This document shows, piece by piece, positions 47,823 through 63,921 of a DNA stretch of 64,000 bases. The first letter of the stretch is position 1, and each line of letters begins with the position of its first letter. Both the position numbers and the translations under genes were made by a program. This DNA is from an uncultured Collinsella sp. Lineage in GTDB: Bacteria; Actinomycetota; Coriobacteriia; Coriobacteriales; Coriobacteriaceae. The notes under the pieces are model-generated. The model made no database searches. It was not told the DNA's origin and saw only the letters and a program-made list of their open reading frames with translations. The stretch lies in the NCBI GenBank assembly GCA_900541145.1, contig UQIH01000007.1, positions 28,670 through 92,669 of the forward strand. Direction: 5' to 3'.

Positions 47823-49922
47823 TTAGGCGTTCTTGCTCATGACCTCGTCCACGATGGACTTGGGCGCGGGCTCATAAGAGTCGAACTGCATCGTGTAGGA
47901 TGCACGGCCCTGGGTCTGGGAGCGAAGGTCGGTAGCGTAACCGAACATCTCGCCCAGCGGCACCTTGGCACGGATGAGCTTGCTGTTCTTGCGATCCTCC
48001 ATGCCCTCGATCTTGCCGCGGCGACCGGAGAGGTTGCCCATAACGTCGCCCATGTACTGCTCGGGGGTCTCGACCTCGACAGCCATGATCGGCTCGAGCA
48101 GCTGCGGGTCAGACTTCTTGAGGGCGTCCTTGATAGCCATGGAACCGGCGATCTTGAAGGCGGCCTCGGAGGAGTCGACCTCGTGGTAAGAACCGTCGAA
48201 CAGGGTGACCTTAACGTCGAGGACCGGGAAGCCGGCGATTACACCGGTGTTCAGGGCCTCCTGGATGCCCTTGTCGATGGACGGGATGTACTCCTTGGGC
48301 ACGACGCCGCCGACGATAGCGTTGACGAACTCGTAGCCGAAGCCCTCCTCCATCTTCTCGAGCTTGATGACGGCGTGGCCGTACTGACCGCGACCGCCGG
48401 ACTGACGGACGAACTTGCCCTCAGCCTTCTCGACGTCGTGACCAGCGGTCTCGCGGTAGGCAACCTGGGGCTTACCAACGTTAGCGTCAACCTTGAACTC
48501 GCGGAGCAGACGGTCGACGATGATCTCGAGGTGCAGCTCGCCCATGCCGGCGATGATGGTCTGGCCGGTCTCGTGGTTGGTGGACACCTGGAAGGTCGGG
48601 TCCTCCTCGGCGAGCTTGGTCAGAGCCAGGGACATCTTGTCCTGCTCGGCCTTGGTCTTGGGCTCGATGGCAACGTCGATAACGGGCTTAGCGAACTCGA
48701 TCTTCTCGAGGACGATCTCCTTGCCCTCTTCGCACAGGGTGTCACCGGTGGTGGAGTTCTTGAAGCCGACGCAAGCGACGATGTCGCCGGCGGCAGCGTC
48801 GTCACGGTCGATACGCTCGGCGGCGTTCATCTCGAGGATGCGGCCGAGGCGCTCGCGCTGACCGTTGGAAGCGTTGACCACGTAGGAGCCGGACTCGGCA
48901 CGGCCGGAGTAAACGCGGACATAGGTGAGCTTACCGACGAACGGGTCGGTCATGATCTTGAAGACCAGGCCGGAGAAGGGCTCGTCGAAGGAAGGATGAC
49001 GCTGAATCTCCTCGCCGGTGTCCGGATCGGTACCGGTGACGGCCTCAACGTCGAGCGGGCTGGGCAGGTAGTCGACGACAGCGTCGAGCAGCTCCTGAAC
49101 GCCCTTGTTCTTGTAGGCGGAACCCACGAAGACGAGGTTGAGCTCGTTGGCCAGAACGCCCTTGCGCAGAGCAGCCTTAAGCTCCTCGACGGTGAAGTCC
49201 TCCTCCATGAGGATCTTCTCCATGAGCTCGTCGTCAAAGCTGGCAGCAGCGTCAAGGAGCTCCTCGCGCTTGGTGGCAGCAATGTCGGCAAACTCAGCCG
49301 GGATCTCGTCCATCGGCTCGGGGTAGGTCATACCCTTCTCGTCGGCCTTGAAGTCCCATGCAGTCATGGTGACCAGGTCGATGACGCCCCAGAAGTTGTC
49401 CTCGGCGCCCATCGGGACCTGAGCGGCCACGGCGTTAGCGTCGAGACGATCCTTCATGGTCTCGATAGCGTTGAAGAAGTCAGCGCCCACGCGGTCATAC
49501 TTGTTGATGAAGGCGATGCGGGGGACGTTGAAGGTGGAAGCCTGACGCCAAACGGTCTCAGACTGGGGCTGAACGCCGGCAACGGCGTCGAAGACGGCGA
49601 CAGCGCCATCGAGGACGCGCAGGCAGCGCTCGACCTCGGCGGTGAAGTCAACGTGGCCCGGGGTGTCGATGATCTGGATGCGGTAGTCCTTACCGTCCTT
49701 GTTCCAGAAGCACGTGGTAGCAGCGGAGGTAATGGTTACGCCGCGCTCCTGCTCCTGAACCATCCAGTCCATGGTGGCAGCGCCCTCATGGACCTCACCG
49801 ATCTTGTGGGTCTTACCGGTGTAGTAAAGAATACGCTCGGTCGTGGTGGTCTTACCGGCATCGATGTGGGCCATGATGCCGATGTTACGGGTATCGGAAA
49901 GCTTGTACTTAGGCTTAGCCAT
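47823..49922 (-). CDS. fusA: Translation elongation factor G
   Basis: The 699-residue GTPase has NIGIMAHIDAGKTTTTERIL (G1), DTPGHVDFTAEVERCLRVLD (G3) and NKYDRVGADF (G4), followed by the standard domains II-V. It drives ribosome translocation. It lies 19 bp after rpsG and 60 bp before rpsJ. No tuf gene follows it, unlike the usual str operon. Confidence 0.97.
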   Translation of the reverse strand: MAKPKYKLSDTRNIGIMAHIDAGKTTTTERILYYTGKTHKIGEVHEGAATMDWMVQEQERGVTITSAATTCFWNKDGKDYRIQIIDTPGHVDFTAEVERCLRVLDGAVAVFDAVAGVQPQSETVWRQASTFNVPRIAFINKYDRVGADFFNAIETMKDRLDANAVAAQVPMGAEDNFWGVIDLVTMTAWDFKADEKGMTYPEPMDEIPAEFADIAATKREELLDAAASFDDELMEKILMEEDFTVEELKAALRKGVLANELNLVFVGSAYKNKGVQELLDAVVDYLPSPLDVEAVTGTDPDTGEEIQRHPSFDEPFSGLVFKIMTDPFVGKLTYVRVYSGRAESGSYVVNASNGQRERLGRILEMNAAERIDRDDAAAGDIVACVGFKNSTTGDTLCEEGKEIVLEKIEFAKPVIDVAIEPKTKAEQDKMSLALTKLAEEDPTFQVSTNHETGQTIIAGMGELHLEIIVDRLLREFKVDANVGKPQVAYRETAGHDVEKAEGKFVRQSGGRGQYGHAVIKLEKMEEGFGYEFVNAIVGGVVPKEYIPSIDKGIQEALNTGVIAGFPVLDVKVTLFDGSYHEVDSSEAAFKIAGSMAIKDALKKSDPQLLEPIMAVEVETPEQYMGDVMGNLSGRRGKIEGMEDRKNSKLIRAKVPLGEMFGYATDLRSQTQGRASYTMQFDSYEPAPKSIVDEVMSKNA

Positions 49923-49941
49923 GTTAGTTCCTTACCTTAAC

Positions 49942-50415
49942 TTACCAACGATAGTGAGAGAACGCGCGGTTGGCCTCGGCCATCTTGAAGACGTCCTCAC
50001 GCTTCTTGACGGAAGCGCCCAGGCCGTTGGAAGCGTCGAGGATCTCGTTGGCGAGACGCTCGGCCATAGTCTTCTCCTTGCGAGCGCGGGAGAAGTTGAC
50101 GATCCAGCGGATACCCAGAGCGGTGGAACGACGGGAGTTGACCTCCATCGGGACCTGATAGGTAGCGCCACCGACACGCTTGGGCTTAACCTCGAGCGTG
50201 GGCTTGACGTTGTCCATAGCCTTCTTGAAGGTAGCGAGAGCGTCGCCACCCTCGGACTTCTCGGCAACGATCTCGAAAGCGGTGTAAACGATGCGCTCAG
50301 CGGTGGCCTTCTTGCCGTCAAGAAGGACCTTGTTGATGAGCTGAGTCACCAGGCGGTTGTTGTAAACGGCGTCAGGCTGAACCTCACGACGATTAGCTGC
50401 TGCACGACGCGGCAT
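49942..50415 (-). CDS. rpsG: 30S ribosomal protein S7
   Basis: The 157-residue protein is S7: MPRRAAANRREVQPDAVYNN, split by GKKATAERIVYTAFEIV and RRVGGATYQVPMEV-like KPKRVGGATYQVPMEV, then ARKEKTMAERLANEILDA. S7 starts 16S 3'-domain assembly and contacts tRNA in the E site. It lies between rpsL and fusA in the normal order. Confidence 0.97.
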   Translation of the reverse strand: MPRRAAANRREVQPDAVYNNRLVTQLINKVLLDGKKATAERIVYTAFEIVAEKSEGGDALATFKKAMDNVKPTLEVKPKRVGGATYQVPMEVNSRRSTALGIRWIVNFSRARKEKTMAERLANEILDASNGLGASVKKREDVFKMAEANRAFSHYRW

Positions 50416-50488
50416 GTGAAATCTCCTTAAGTGTCTACCGTGCGGCGCTTAGGCGGCACACAGCGAAAGTATCAAAACGTTATCTGGC

Positions 50489-50866
50489 TTATTTGGCCTT
50501 GGGGCGCTTAGCACCGTACTTGGAACGGGCCTGCATACGGTTCTGGACCGGAGCAGCGTCGTAGGCGCCACGGATGACGTGATAACGGACACCAGGGAGG
50601 TCACGGACACGACCGCCGCGGACGAGCACGATGGAGTGCTCCTGCAGGTTGTGGCCCTCACCCGGGATGTAAGCAGTAACTTCGATGCCGTTGACGAGGC
50701 GAACACGGGCAACCTTACGAAGAGCCGAGTTCGGCTTCTTGGGGCTCGTGGTGAAGACGCGGGTGCACACGCCGCGCTTCTGGGAGTTGTGCTGCAGAGC
50801 AGCGTTCTTGGACTTCTTGGGCACGGAACGACGGCCCTGGCGAACCAGCTGGTTAATAGTAGGCAA
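50489..50866 (-). CDS. rpsL: 30S ribosomal protein S12, with Arg at position 88
   Basis: The 125-residue protein has QKRGVCTRVFTTSPKKPNSA and GEGHNLQEHSIVLVRGGRV. Residue 43 is the usual Lys, but residue 88 is Arg (GGRVRDLPGVRYH) where most bacteria have Lys. The K88R change is a known streptomycin-resistance substitution in E. coli and Mycobacterium. It may be fixed in this lineage. It is the first gene of the str operon and has a good promoter upstream. Confidence 0.97.
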   Translation of the reverse strand: MPTINQLVRQGRRSVPKKSKNAALQHNSQKRGVCTRVFTTSPKKPNSALRKVARVRLVNGIEVTAYIPGEGHNLQEHSIVLVRGGRVRDLPGVRYHVIRGAYDAAPVQNRMQARSKYGAKRPKAK

Positions 50867-50959
50867 AGCGTACTCCTTCTCGAATGATTCCAGCTTTCTG
50901 TAAAGTGCAACGGCTTGAATCGAGGGGTCAGCATCCCCCTACGAAACACGCAGTTCGAT

Positions 50960-50988
50960 AGGATACGTGGCGTTAGCTGTGCCGTCAA
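50960..50988 (-). promoter_or_regulatory. Predicted rpsL promoter
   Basis: On the minus strand TTGACG (50983-50988) and TATCCT (50960-50965) are separated by 17 bp, about 95 bp upstream of rpsL. Just upstream, 50994-51012 carries GGATACGCCCG and CGTG, shared with the motifs before rplC and rplB. Confidence 0.75.
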
Positions 50989-51121
50989 CAGACCACGCCG
51001 CCGGGCGTATCCCAAAATGAGCATATTTCCGCAAAGCCTACACAAAAGGAATCCCCTTCTGTGCGCGGGGGCGGCCGCCCGGACCGGGAATCCGATGCGC
51101 TCGTCGGGGCAACGTTACCTG

Positions 51122-51146
51122 CCAAAAAGGGACAGGTTTATTTTGG
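51122..51146 (+). repeat. Hairpin with GGGACAG loop, inward-facing copy left of the sigma operon
   Basis: CCAAAA / TTTTGG arms enclose the loop AGGGACAGGTTTA. About 31 of 36 bases including flanks match the reverse complement of the element at 52916-52940. The 406-bp gap 50867-51272 otherwise holds the rpsL promoter and a terminator but no gene. Confidence 0.7.
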
Positions 51147-51236
51147 TCGGTTTTATCTGGGGAAACGTCGCGCTCCAGCGGTAATCTGCTCTCATCTGTC
51201 GCATGGAAATCGGCGGCGTTTCCATTTAACGCAAAA

Positions 51237-51267
51237 GAGGCCGCTTCCCTTAGTAGGAAGCGGCCTC
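51237..51267 (-). terminator. Terminator of the sigma/anti-sigma operon
   Basis: A 12-bp perfect stem GAGGCCGCTTCC / GGAAGCGGCCTC with a 7-nt loop is followed by CTTTTG on the minus strand, 5 bp after the anti-sigma-like gene. Confidence 0.8.
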
Positions 51268-51272
51268 AGACC

Positions 51273-52349
51273 TTACGAATAGACGATAGTAAAGGACTCT
51301 TCCGTTTCGGTCTCTCCTGTTGACGTGCACCTCGTGCCCTCAAGCGTTACTGAGACCACTTGGTCGACATCAATCAACTTCGTTGGCACCCAGATGTTCT
51401 CTCCGCTATTGCGCGTATAAGAAAAATATAAGTTGAACGCCCCTGCGTCGTCATCTTCGATAATCTGCTCCGATCCATCCTTGTAGGTAACCGTCAACTT
51501 CTTCGTGACTGCGTCAATGCCCAAATCATCGATGTGTGTCTGGATAGAAAACGGGCTGATCTCGAGAGGCGAGTCATCGGAGCGGAGTTCCTTTGTATCG
51601 ACGTACGCTCCAACGCTTAACTCGGGCGTCGATGCCTCGAACGGCTTCGCATCCTCGCCTTCGCCCTCGGTCCACGAGATATTCCAGGTGACCGCATGTT
51701 GAAAACCTCGCTCGCGATCCATAGAAGCAAAGTACATCGTGCCATTAATGACAGTATCGCTTGATGTGTCCTTATCAATGGTGCAGCGTGTGTCAGCCCA
51801 TTCCTCGCCGAAGTTCATGCCGGGCGTGCCGATGCCTTGTTCTTCTTCACCATAGAGAACAAGTTCGCCAGTCTCTGCTGCCGGCTTGTAGTAGTTAACA
51901 CCATTTGGATTGGATAGCGTAAACGTCACAGCACCGCAGCCGTTTTGGTCGATTGCCATCTCATGGATATCGAGCGTATAGCCGTTGCCCTCGACGGACA
52001 GATTAACCTCCTGGACTGCACCCTCCAGGCTTTGGGGCGCGATGCCATCACCAAACTCTCTGGTGTAGGTATATTTAGTCCCCGATGAGCCGCCGTTTGT
52101 CCAGGTAATGGAATCCCCGTTGCCGTGGTTTCCCCAGGCTGAGGCAAAATAGCTGGAATTGATAACGGCGTAGGCGACCCCTCCGGTCGCCAACACTCCG
52201 ACAAGACACCCGATAACCGCAACATAGAGGGGCTTAGCATGACCCCTTTTGCGAAGCGGCTCGCCTTCAGCTGCATTAAGAACGCGATCGGCAAGATCGC
52301 TATCGGCTTGGATGGACTCGAAGGCCTGCTTGATTTGATTGGATTTCAC
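51273..52349 (-). CDS. Putative membrane-anchored anti-sigma factor
   Basis: The 358-residue protein has a ~40-residue cytoplasmic N-terminus, one membrane helix (LYVAVIGCLVGVLATGGVAYAVI, residues ~41-63) and a ~290-residue predicted extracellular domain with many acidic and polar residues. This layout and its 50-bp overlap with an ECF sigma gene suggest an anti-sigma factor that holds the sigma factor at the membrane. The extracellular part resembles DUF4179-type domains, but this is not certain. The GTG start at 52349 has GAGGAGGG upstream, inside the sigma gene. Only two cysteines are visible outside, so no conserved ZAS motif is present. Confidence 0.65.
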   Translation of the reverse strand: MKSNQIKQAFESIQADSDLADRVLNAAEGEPLRKRGHAKPLYVAVIGCLVGVLATGGVAYAVINSSYFASAWGNHGNGDSITWTNGGSSGTKYTYTREFGDGIAPQSLEGAVQEVNLSVEGNGYTLDIHEMAIDQNGCGAVTFTLSNPNGVNYYKPAAETGELVLYGEEEQGIGTPGMNFGEEWADTRCTIDKDTSSDTVINGTMYFASMDRERGFQHAVTWNISWTEGEGEDAKPFEASTPELSVGAYVDTKELRSDDSPLEISPFSIQTHIDDLGIDAVTKKLTVTYKDGSEQIIEDDDAGAFNLYFSYTRNSGENIWVPTKLIDVDQVVSVTLEGTRCTSTGETETEESFTIVYS

Positions 52350-52818
52350 GGTCGCCCTCCTCTAGGATGAATTTGAGCTTCGATCGACCGCGAGCTAAAC
52401 GCGTTCGAACGGTCGCGGCTGGCACATGCAGTAACTCGGCAATCTCTGAGGTCGAAAAGCCCAGATAGTAATAGAGCACGATGGGGACGCGGAATCGCTC
52501 CGGAAGTCGCATAACGTCTGACAGGACCACCTTGGTCTCCTCCTGCGCCGTCGAAAGCGAATCGGCCAGGTTCTCAATATCCTCCACACGCCTCCATGGC
52601 TTTCGAAAGAGCGATTTGCATTCATTGATCGTGACCCGGATAAGCCAGCGACGAAGATGCCCCCAACTCTCAAATTGCGTATCGCTTTTGAGCAGCTTAA
52701 GAAAGACATCTTGGGCAACATCATCGGCATCGGCGCGATCGCGCAGATACGTCAATGCGATTCGAAACACGACATCCCGGTGATCTTCGACCGCCTGTCT
52801 AAATGTTTGTTCTTCCAT
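52300..52818 (-). CDS. ECF-type RNA polymerase sigma factor
   Basis: The 172-residue protein has sigma region 2 (FRIALTYLRDRADADDVAQD, then VFLKLLK) and region 4 (LPERFRVPIVLYYYLGFSTS, then EIAELLHVPAATVRTRLARGR). The ATG at 52818 follows GGGAGGTGA; an upstream extension to 52902 lacks support. The gene ends inside the next gene, a putative anti-sigma factor. A TGAAAC-N17-CGTA sequence upstream matches the promoter type used by Bacillus sigma-W-like ECF factors, which suggests positive autoregulation, perhaps in response to envelope stress. Confidence 0.9.
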   Translation of the reverse strand: MEEQTFRQAVEDHRDVVFRIALTYLRDRADADDVAQDVFLKLLKSDTQFESWGHLRRWLIRVTINECKSLFRKPWRRVEDIENLADSLSTAQEETKVVLSDVMRLPERFRVPIVLYYYLGFSTSEIAELLHVPAATVRTRLARGRSKLKFILEEGDREIQSNQAGLRVHPSR

Positions 52819-52868
52819 AATCACCTCCCGGTGACGGTACTGATTCTTGATGAGGTCCTCACCATAGA

Positions 52869-52895
52869 TACGCTCTGGCCGGACGAAATGTTTCA
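52869..52895 (-). promoter_or_regulatory. Predicted autoregulatory ECF promoter
   Basis: On the minus strand TGAAAC (52890-52895) and CGTA (52869-52872) are 17 bp apart, about 50 bp upstream of the sigma start. This matches the known TGAAAC/CGTA consensus of sigma-W-like factors. Confidence 0.55.
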
Positions 52896-52915
52896 AATTC
52901 AAGCAGGAAAACCTA

Positions 52916-52940
52916 CCAAAATAAACCTGTCCCTTATTGG
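52916..52940 (-). repeat. Hairpin with GGGACAG loop, inward-facing copy right of the sigma operon
   Basis: On the minus strand it reads CCAATAAGGGACAGGTTTA, then TTTTGGTAGGTTTT, closely matching 51122-51155 on the plus strand. Together the two copies face inward and bracket the sigma/anti-sigma operon (about 1.8 kb). Confidence 0.7.
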
Positions 52941-52983
52941 CAAGGGATCAACGGAACGCAACAGGTTGAGCATACGCAAGCGA

Positions 52984-53083
52984 GCGGCCCCCAGAGCGTA
53001 CAAGGTGGCATGAAAAAGGCAGGGCATTGACCTTTTGGTCATGCCCTGCCTTTTGAATGACAGATTGTAGCTCTGGGGGCCGC
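52984..53083. other. Long inverted repeat around the rpoC terminator
   Basis: Outer arms 52984-53003 and 53065-53083 pair over 19 of 20 bases (GCGGCCCCCAGAGC, then TACAA) and enclose the rpoBC terminator at 53014-53054. The nested layout resembles the large hairpins at 33799 and 63922, but the inner sequence differs. It could be an RNase III-type processing site or a mobile remnant. Confidence 0.6.
53014..53054 (-). terminator. Rho-independent terminator of rpoBC
   Basis: AAAAGGCAGGGCATTGACC pairs with GGTCATGCCCTGCCTTTT (one bulged base) around a 4-nt loop. TTTTTC follows on the minus strand, about 75 bp after the rpoC stop. Confidence 0.85.
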
Positions 53084-53127
53084 GCAGCGACGGAGGTCGC
53101 CGCCGTTCGTTAGAACGGCGGAACTAG

Positions 53128-57606
<4,479 letters not shown>

Positions 57607-57612
57607 AGTCAA

Positions 57613-61104
<3,492 letters not shown>

Positions 61105-61343
61105 CAGGTTTTTCCTCCTTCACGGAAATGCTCGGTGGGTTGGCGAGGCATAGCTTCGCCAGTTATCGCAACCTAATAGTTTATCAGCTACCGACCGTTG
61201 GGCAAGAAAAGCCTTGACGCGATTGAGTTTTTGGAGTAACAAAGTTTTTCGGCAGAAAACACGCAGGTAGATGTATGTGTATCGAACATCTGTTCATATA
61301 TTTTCTGTGAACAGAGAGCCAGCAATCGCAGCTCTTATAAAAA

Positions 61344-61371
61344 ACGGGTGCAGACCGAAGTCCGCACCCGT
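61344..61371 (-). terminator. Terminator after galU
   Basis: ACGGGTGCAGAC pairs with GTCCGCACCCGT (one mismatch) and is followed by TTTTTT on the minus strand, 20 bp after the galU stop. The remaining gap to rpoB (61105-61343) is AT-rich and probably contains the rpoB promoter (TTGCCC-N16-TAAACT around 61180-61207 on the minus strand is one candidate). Confidence 0.8.
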
Positions 61372-61391
61372 AAATGTCGATGCCCGAAGGC

Positions 61392-62300
61392 TTATTTGCG
61401 CATCAAGCCGCCGCGCTCGTCGATGGCGTCCCAGAAGGCGCTGGCAAAGCGAGGATCGCTTGCGGCCATGAGGGCGTTGGTGGCCATCCAGCCAGACGGA
61501 GTGCCGGTGTCGTAGCCCGAGAGCGGGTCGATGACGACAGCGTACATGGCCTCGCGATCGAGCGAGCGGGCCATGGCGTCGGTGAGCTGGATCTCGCCGC
61601 CCTTGCCGGCCTGCTGATCGGCGAGCAGGTCCATGACCAGCGGGCTCAGCAGGTAGCGACCGACGATGTACAGGTTGGACGGAGCCGCCTCGGGAGCGGG
61701 CTTCTCGACCAGACCGCCGATGCGCCAAACGGCACCGGGCTCGTCGTCGGCAGCATTCTCGAAGCCCTCGAGAGAGCCCACGCGATCGCCGGCGATGACG
61801 CCATAGCGGCTGACTTCCTCGGGAGCGCACGCGGCAACGGCGATAACCGAAGCGCCACCGTGCTCCTTGGAGACGGCGAGCATCTTGTCGCAGATGTCAC
61901 GGTTGGGCACAACGTAGTCGCCCAGAAGAACCAGGAAGTTCTCCCCCGCCACGGCGTCGGCAGCAGAGCGAATAGCATGGCCGAGGCCCTTGGGCTCGTA
62001 CTGATAACGGAAGTCGACCGGCATACCGCCCGCATGGGCGACGGCGTCGGCGTAGGCGTCCTTACCGCGCTCGCGCAGCAGATTCTCGAGCGAGCGATCG
62101 GGCTGGAAGTAGCTCAGCAGCTCGGGCTTACCGGGAGAGGTAACGATGATGGCGTCATCGACCTCCTCGGGGTCGAGCGCCTCCTCGACGACATACTGAA
62201 TGACCGGCTTGTCGAGCACCGGCAGCATCTCTTTGGGCGTGCACTTGGTGCCAGGCAGAAAACGCGTGCCAAGACCGGCGGCGGGGATGATTGCCTTCAT
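61392..62300 (-). CDS. galU: UTP-glucose-1-phosphate uridylyltransferase
   Basis: The 302-residue enzyme has the nucleotide-binding AIIPAAGLGTRFLPGTK motif at the N-terminus, KEMLPVLDKPVIQYVVEEA, and GLGHAIRSAADAVAGENFLV with the sugar-binding region. It makes UDP-glucose for cell-wall and exopolysaccharide synthesis. ATG at 62300 is used; a TTG at 62309 nearer AAAGGAT is possible. It has its own terminator and interrupts the normal rplL-rpoB order. Confidence 0.92.
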   Translation of the reverse strand: MKAIIPAAGLGTRFLPGTKCTPKEMLPVLDKPVIQYVVEEALDPEEVDDAIIVTSPGKPELLSYFQPDRSLENLLRERGKDAYADAVAHAGGMPVDFRYQYEPKGLGHAIRSAADAVAGENFLVLLGDYVVPNRDICDKMLAVSKEHGGASVIAVAACAPEEVSRYGVIAGDRVGSLEGFENAADDEPGAVWRIGGLVEKPAPEAAPSNLYIVGRYLLSPLVMDLLADQQAGKGGEIQLTDAMARSLDREAMYAVVIDPLSGYDTGTPSGWMATNALMAASDPRFASAFWDAIDERGGLMRK

Positions 62301-62558
62301 GTTATTCAAGGATCCTTTCGCAGGCGCAGAATGCGCCCTGTGCGTGCGGCACGGCGGCCGCAGACCAAATTGCGATACCGAAGTATCTTACCGCCGGAGA
62401 CATACGTCGCCGTAAGGCAAACGCAATTCTTCAGCAGGTCAACGCAAATTATTGCTCGAATGGTGCAATTTTACGCCCCAGCGGTAACGGGAATGGCACG
62501 GCGAAGACAACGATGCTCTGCGTGCCGAGCAATGGGAATGAGGAGCCAAAAACAAAAA

Positions 62559-62587
62559 AGACGGGGCTCGCATAGCGAGCCCCGTCT
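62559..62587 (-). terminator. Terminator after rplL
   Basis: A 12-bp perfect stem AGACGGGGCTCG / CGAGCCCCGTCT with a 5-nt loop is followed by TTTTTTG on the minus strand. It separates rplJL from galU. Confidence 0.85.
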
Positions 62588-62614
62588 GTAAAGAAATCTG
62601 GCGAGAAAGCCTGA

Positions 62615-62992
62615 TTACTTGAGGGTGACAGCAGCGCCAGCAGCCTCGAGCTTCTCCTTGGCAGCCTCGGCGTCCTCCTTCTTGGCACCCTCGAGAACAG
62701 CCTTGGGAGCGCCCTCGACGACCTCCTTGGCCTCCTTCAGGCCAAGGTTGGTGAGCTCACGGACGGCCTTGATGACCTGGATCTTGTTGTCGCCGAAGCC
62801 CTCGAGCACGACGTCAAACTCGGTCTTCTCCTCGGCCTCAGCAGCGCCAGCAGCGGGAGCGGCGACAACGGCAGCAGGAGCAGCGGCGGAAACGCCGAAG
62901 GTGTCCTCGATAGCCTTAACGAGCTCGGAAGCCTCGAGAAGGGTCATTTCCTTAAGAGCATCGATGATCTCATCGGTGGTAAGCTTAGCCAT
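62615..62992 (-). CDS. rplL: 50S ribosomal protein L7/L12
   Basis: The 125-residue protein has an N-terminal dimer domain (LTTDEIIDALKEMTLLEASE), an alanine-rich hinge (AAAPAAVVAAPAAGAAEAEE) and the C-terminal factor-binding domain (DNKIQVIKAVRELTNLGLKE). It recruits translation GTPases to the ribosome stalk. The ATG at 62992 follows AAAGGAC. A terminator follows, so the usual read-through into rpoB is absent. Confidence 0.96.
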   Translation of the reverse strand: MAKLTTDEIIDALKEMTLLEASELVKAIEDTFGVSAAAPAAVVAAPAAGAAEAEEKTEFDVVLEGFGDNKIQVIKAVRELTNLGLKEAKEVVEGAPKAVLEGAKKEDAEAAKEKLEAAGAAVTLK

Positions 62993-63094
62993 TTCTAAGT
63001 CCTTTCGGTTTCCGTGTCTGTGCACGGAGATCAGTTAAAACACGGCGCGAATGCGCCAGGGGTGCGGCGTTGCCGCCGCGGGTGAAAACAGCGA

Positions 63095-63616
63095 CTAGGC
63101 TGCCTTCTGCTCGGAGACCTGCTGGATCGAACGAGCGAGACCAGAGGAAACGCCGTTGACGCAGACAGCGATGTCGCGAGCGAAACCGGAGATGAGACCG
63201 GCGATCTGGCCGAGAAGCTGATCCTTGGTGGGCAGCTCGGCGATAGCCTTAACATCATCAGCGGAAACGGCCTTGCCGTCGGAGATACCGCCCTTGATCT
63301 CAAGGACGCCCTTGGACTTAGCGGAGAAGTCCTTAAGGGCCTTAGCGGCCTCGACCGGCTCGGACTCGTAGAACACATAAGCGACGGGGCCGGCGAGGAT
63401 CTCGTCGAGCTCGGGCTGCTCCTGGTTCTTGAGAGCGATCTTGACCAGGTTGTTCTTGTAGACCTTCATCTCGGCGCCGCACTCGCGAAGCTGATGACGC
63501 AGCTCCTGAGCCTGCTTAACCGTCAGACCGTTGTAGTTGACGACGAACAGACCGGCGTTCTCGGCGATACGGGACTCGATCTCTGCAACCTTGTCGATTT
63601 TGTACTGCTGGGGCAT
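63095..63616 (-). CDS. rplJ: 50S ribosomal protein L10
   Basis: The 173-residue protein has KIDKVAEIESRIAENAGLFV, NYNGLTVKQAQELRHQLREC and the C-terminal helix that binds L12 dimers. L10 anchors the ribosome stalk and in many bacteria controls its own operon through its leader RNA. A leader with a terminator-like hairpin lies upstream. The ATG at 63616 follows GAGGAGG. Confidence 0.96.
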   Translation of the reverse strand: MPQQYKIDKVAEIESRIAENAGLFVVNYNGLTVKQAQELRHQLRECGAEMKVYKNNLVKIALKNQEQPELDEILAGPVAYVFYESEPVEAAKALKDFSAKSKGVLEIKGGISDGKAVSADDVKAIAELPTKDQLLGQIAGLISGFARDIAVCVNGVSSGLARSIQQVSEQKAA

Positions 63617-63691
63617 GAATTACACCTCCTCGAATTCTTTCCGGGCACGGTCCGCCACAAGGACGTGACGGGGGCATGTCCAAAAAGAAAG

Positions 63692-63719
63692 CCCCCGCGC
63701 TGCATGAGCGACGGGGGCG
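63692..63719 (-). terminator. Attenuator-like terminator in the rplJ leader
   Basis: On the minus strand GCCCCCG pairs with CGGGGGC across a 14-nt loop with extra pairing (GTCGC...GCGC), followed by TTTCTTTTT. It lies about 75 bp upstream of rplJ, inside the predicted leader. A second GCCCCCGTC (63670-63676 region) downstream could compete with the stem, allowing regulated read-through, as expected for an L10-controlled leader. Confidence 0.65.
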
Positions 63720-63832
63720 AGAAGACATATCTACTCGACCACCTCGGCTGGCGGGATATCCCATTAAGCTCGCGGGTAAGACCCGTTTGCGCCGGCTGTC
63801 TCTGGCAGCGGATTCGTGCGTGAACCGAAAAT

Positions 63833-63861
63833 ATTATGGCGGGGACCCCGGCGTCGGTCAA
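63833..63861 (-). promoter_or_regulatory. Predicted rplJL promoter
   Basis: On the minus strand TTGACC (63856-63861) and CATAAT (63833-63838) are 17 bp apart. This gives a leader of about 210 nt before rplJ, holding the attenuator-like hairpin. Confidence 0.7.
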
Positions 63862-63921
63862 CGGAAAACCGGGCTGTACACAATTCCACCATCCGGCCGC
63901 GCCGCCAAAGGCCAGGCGCAA

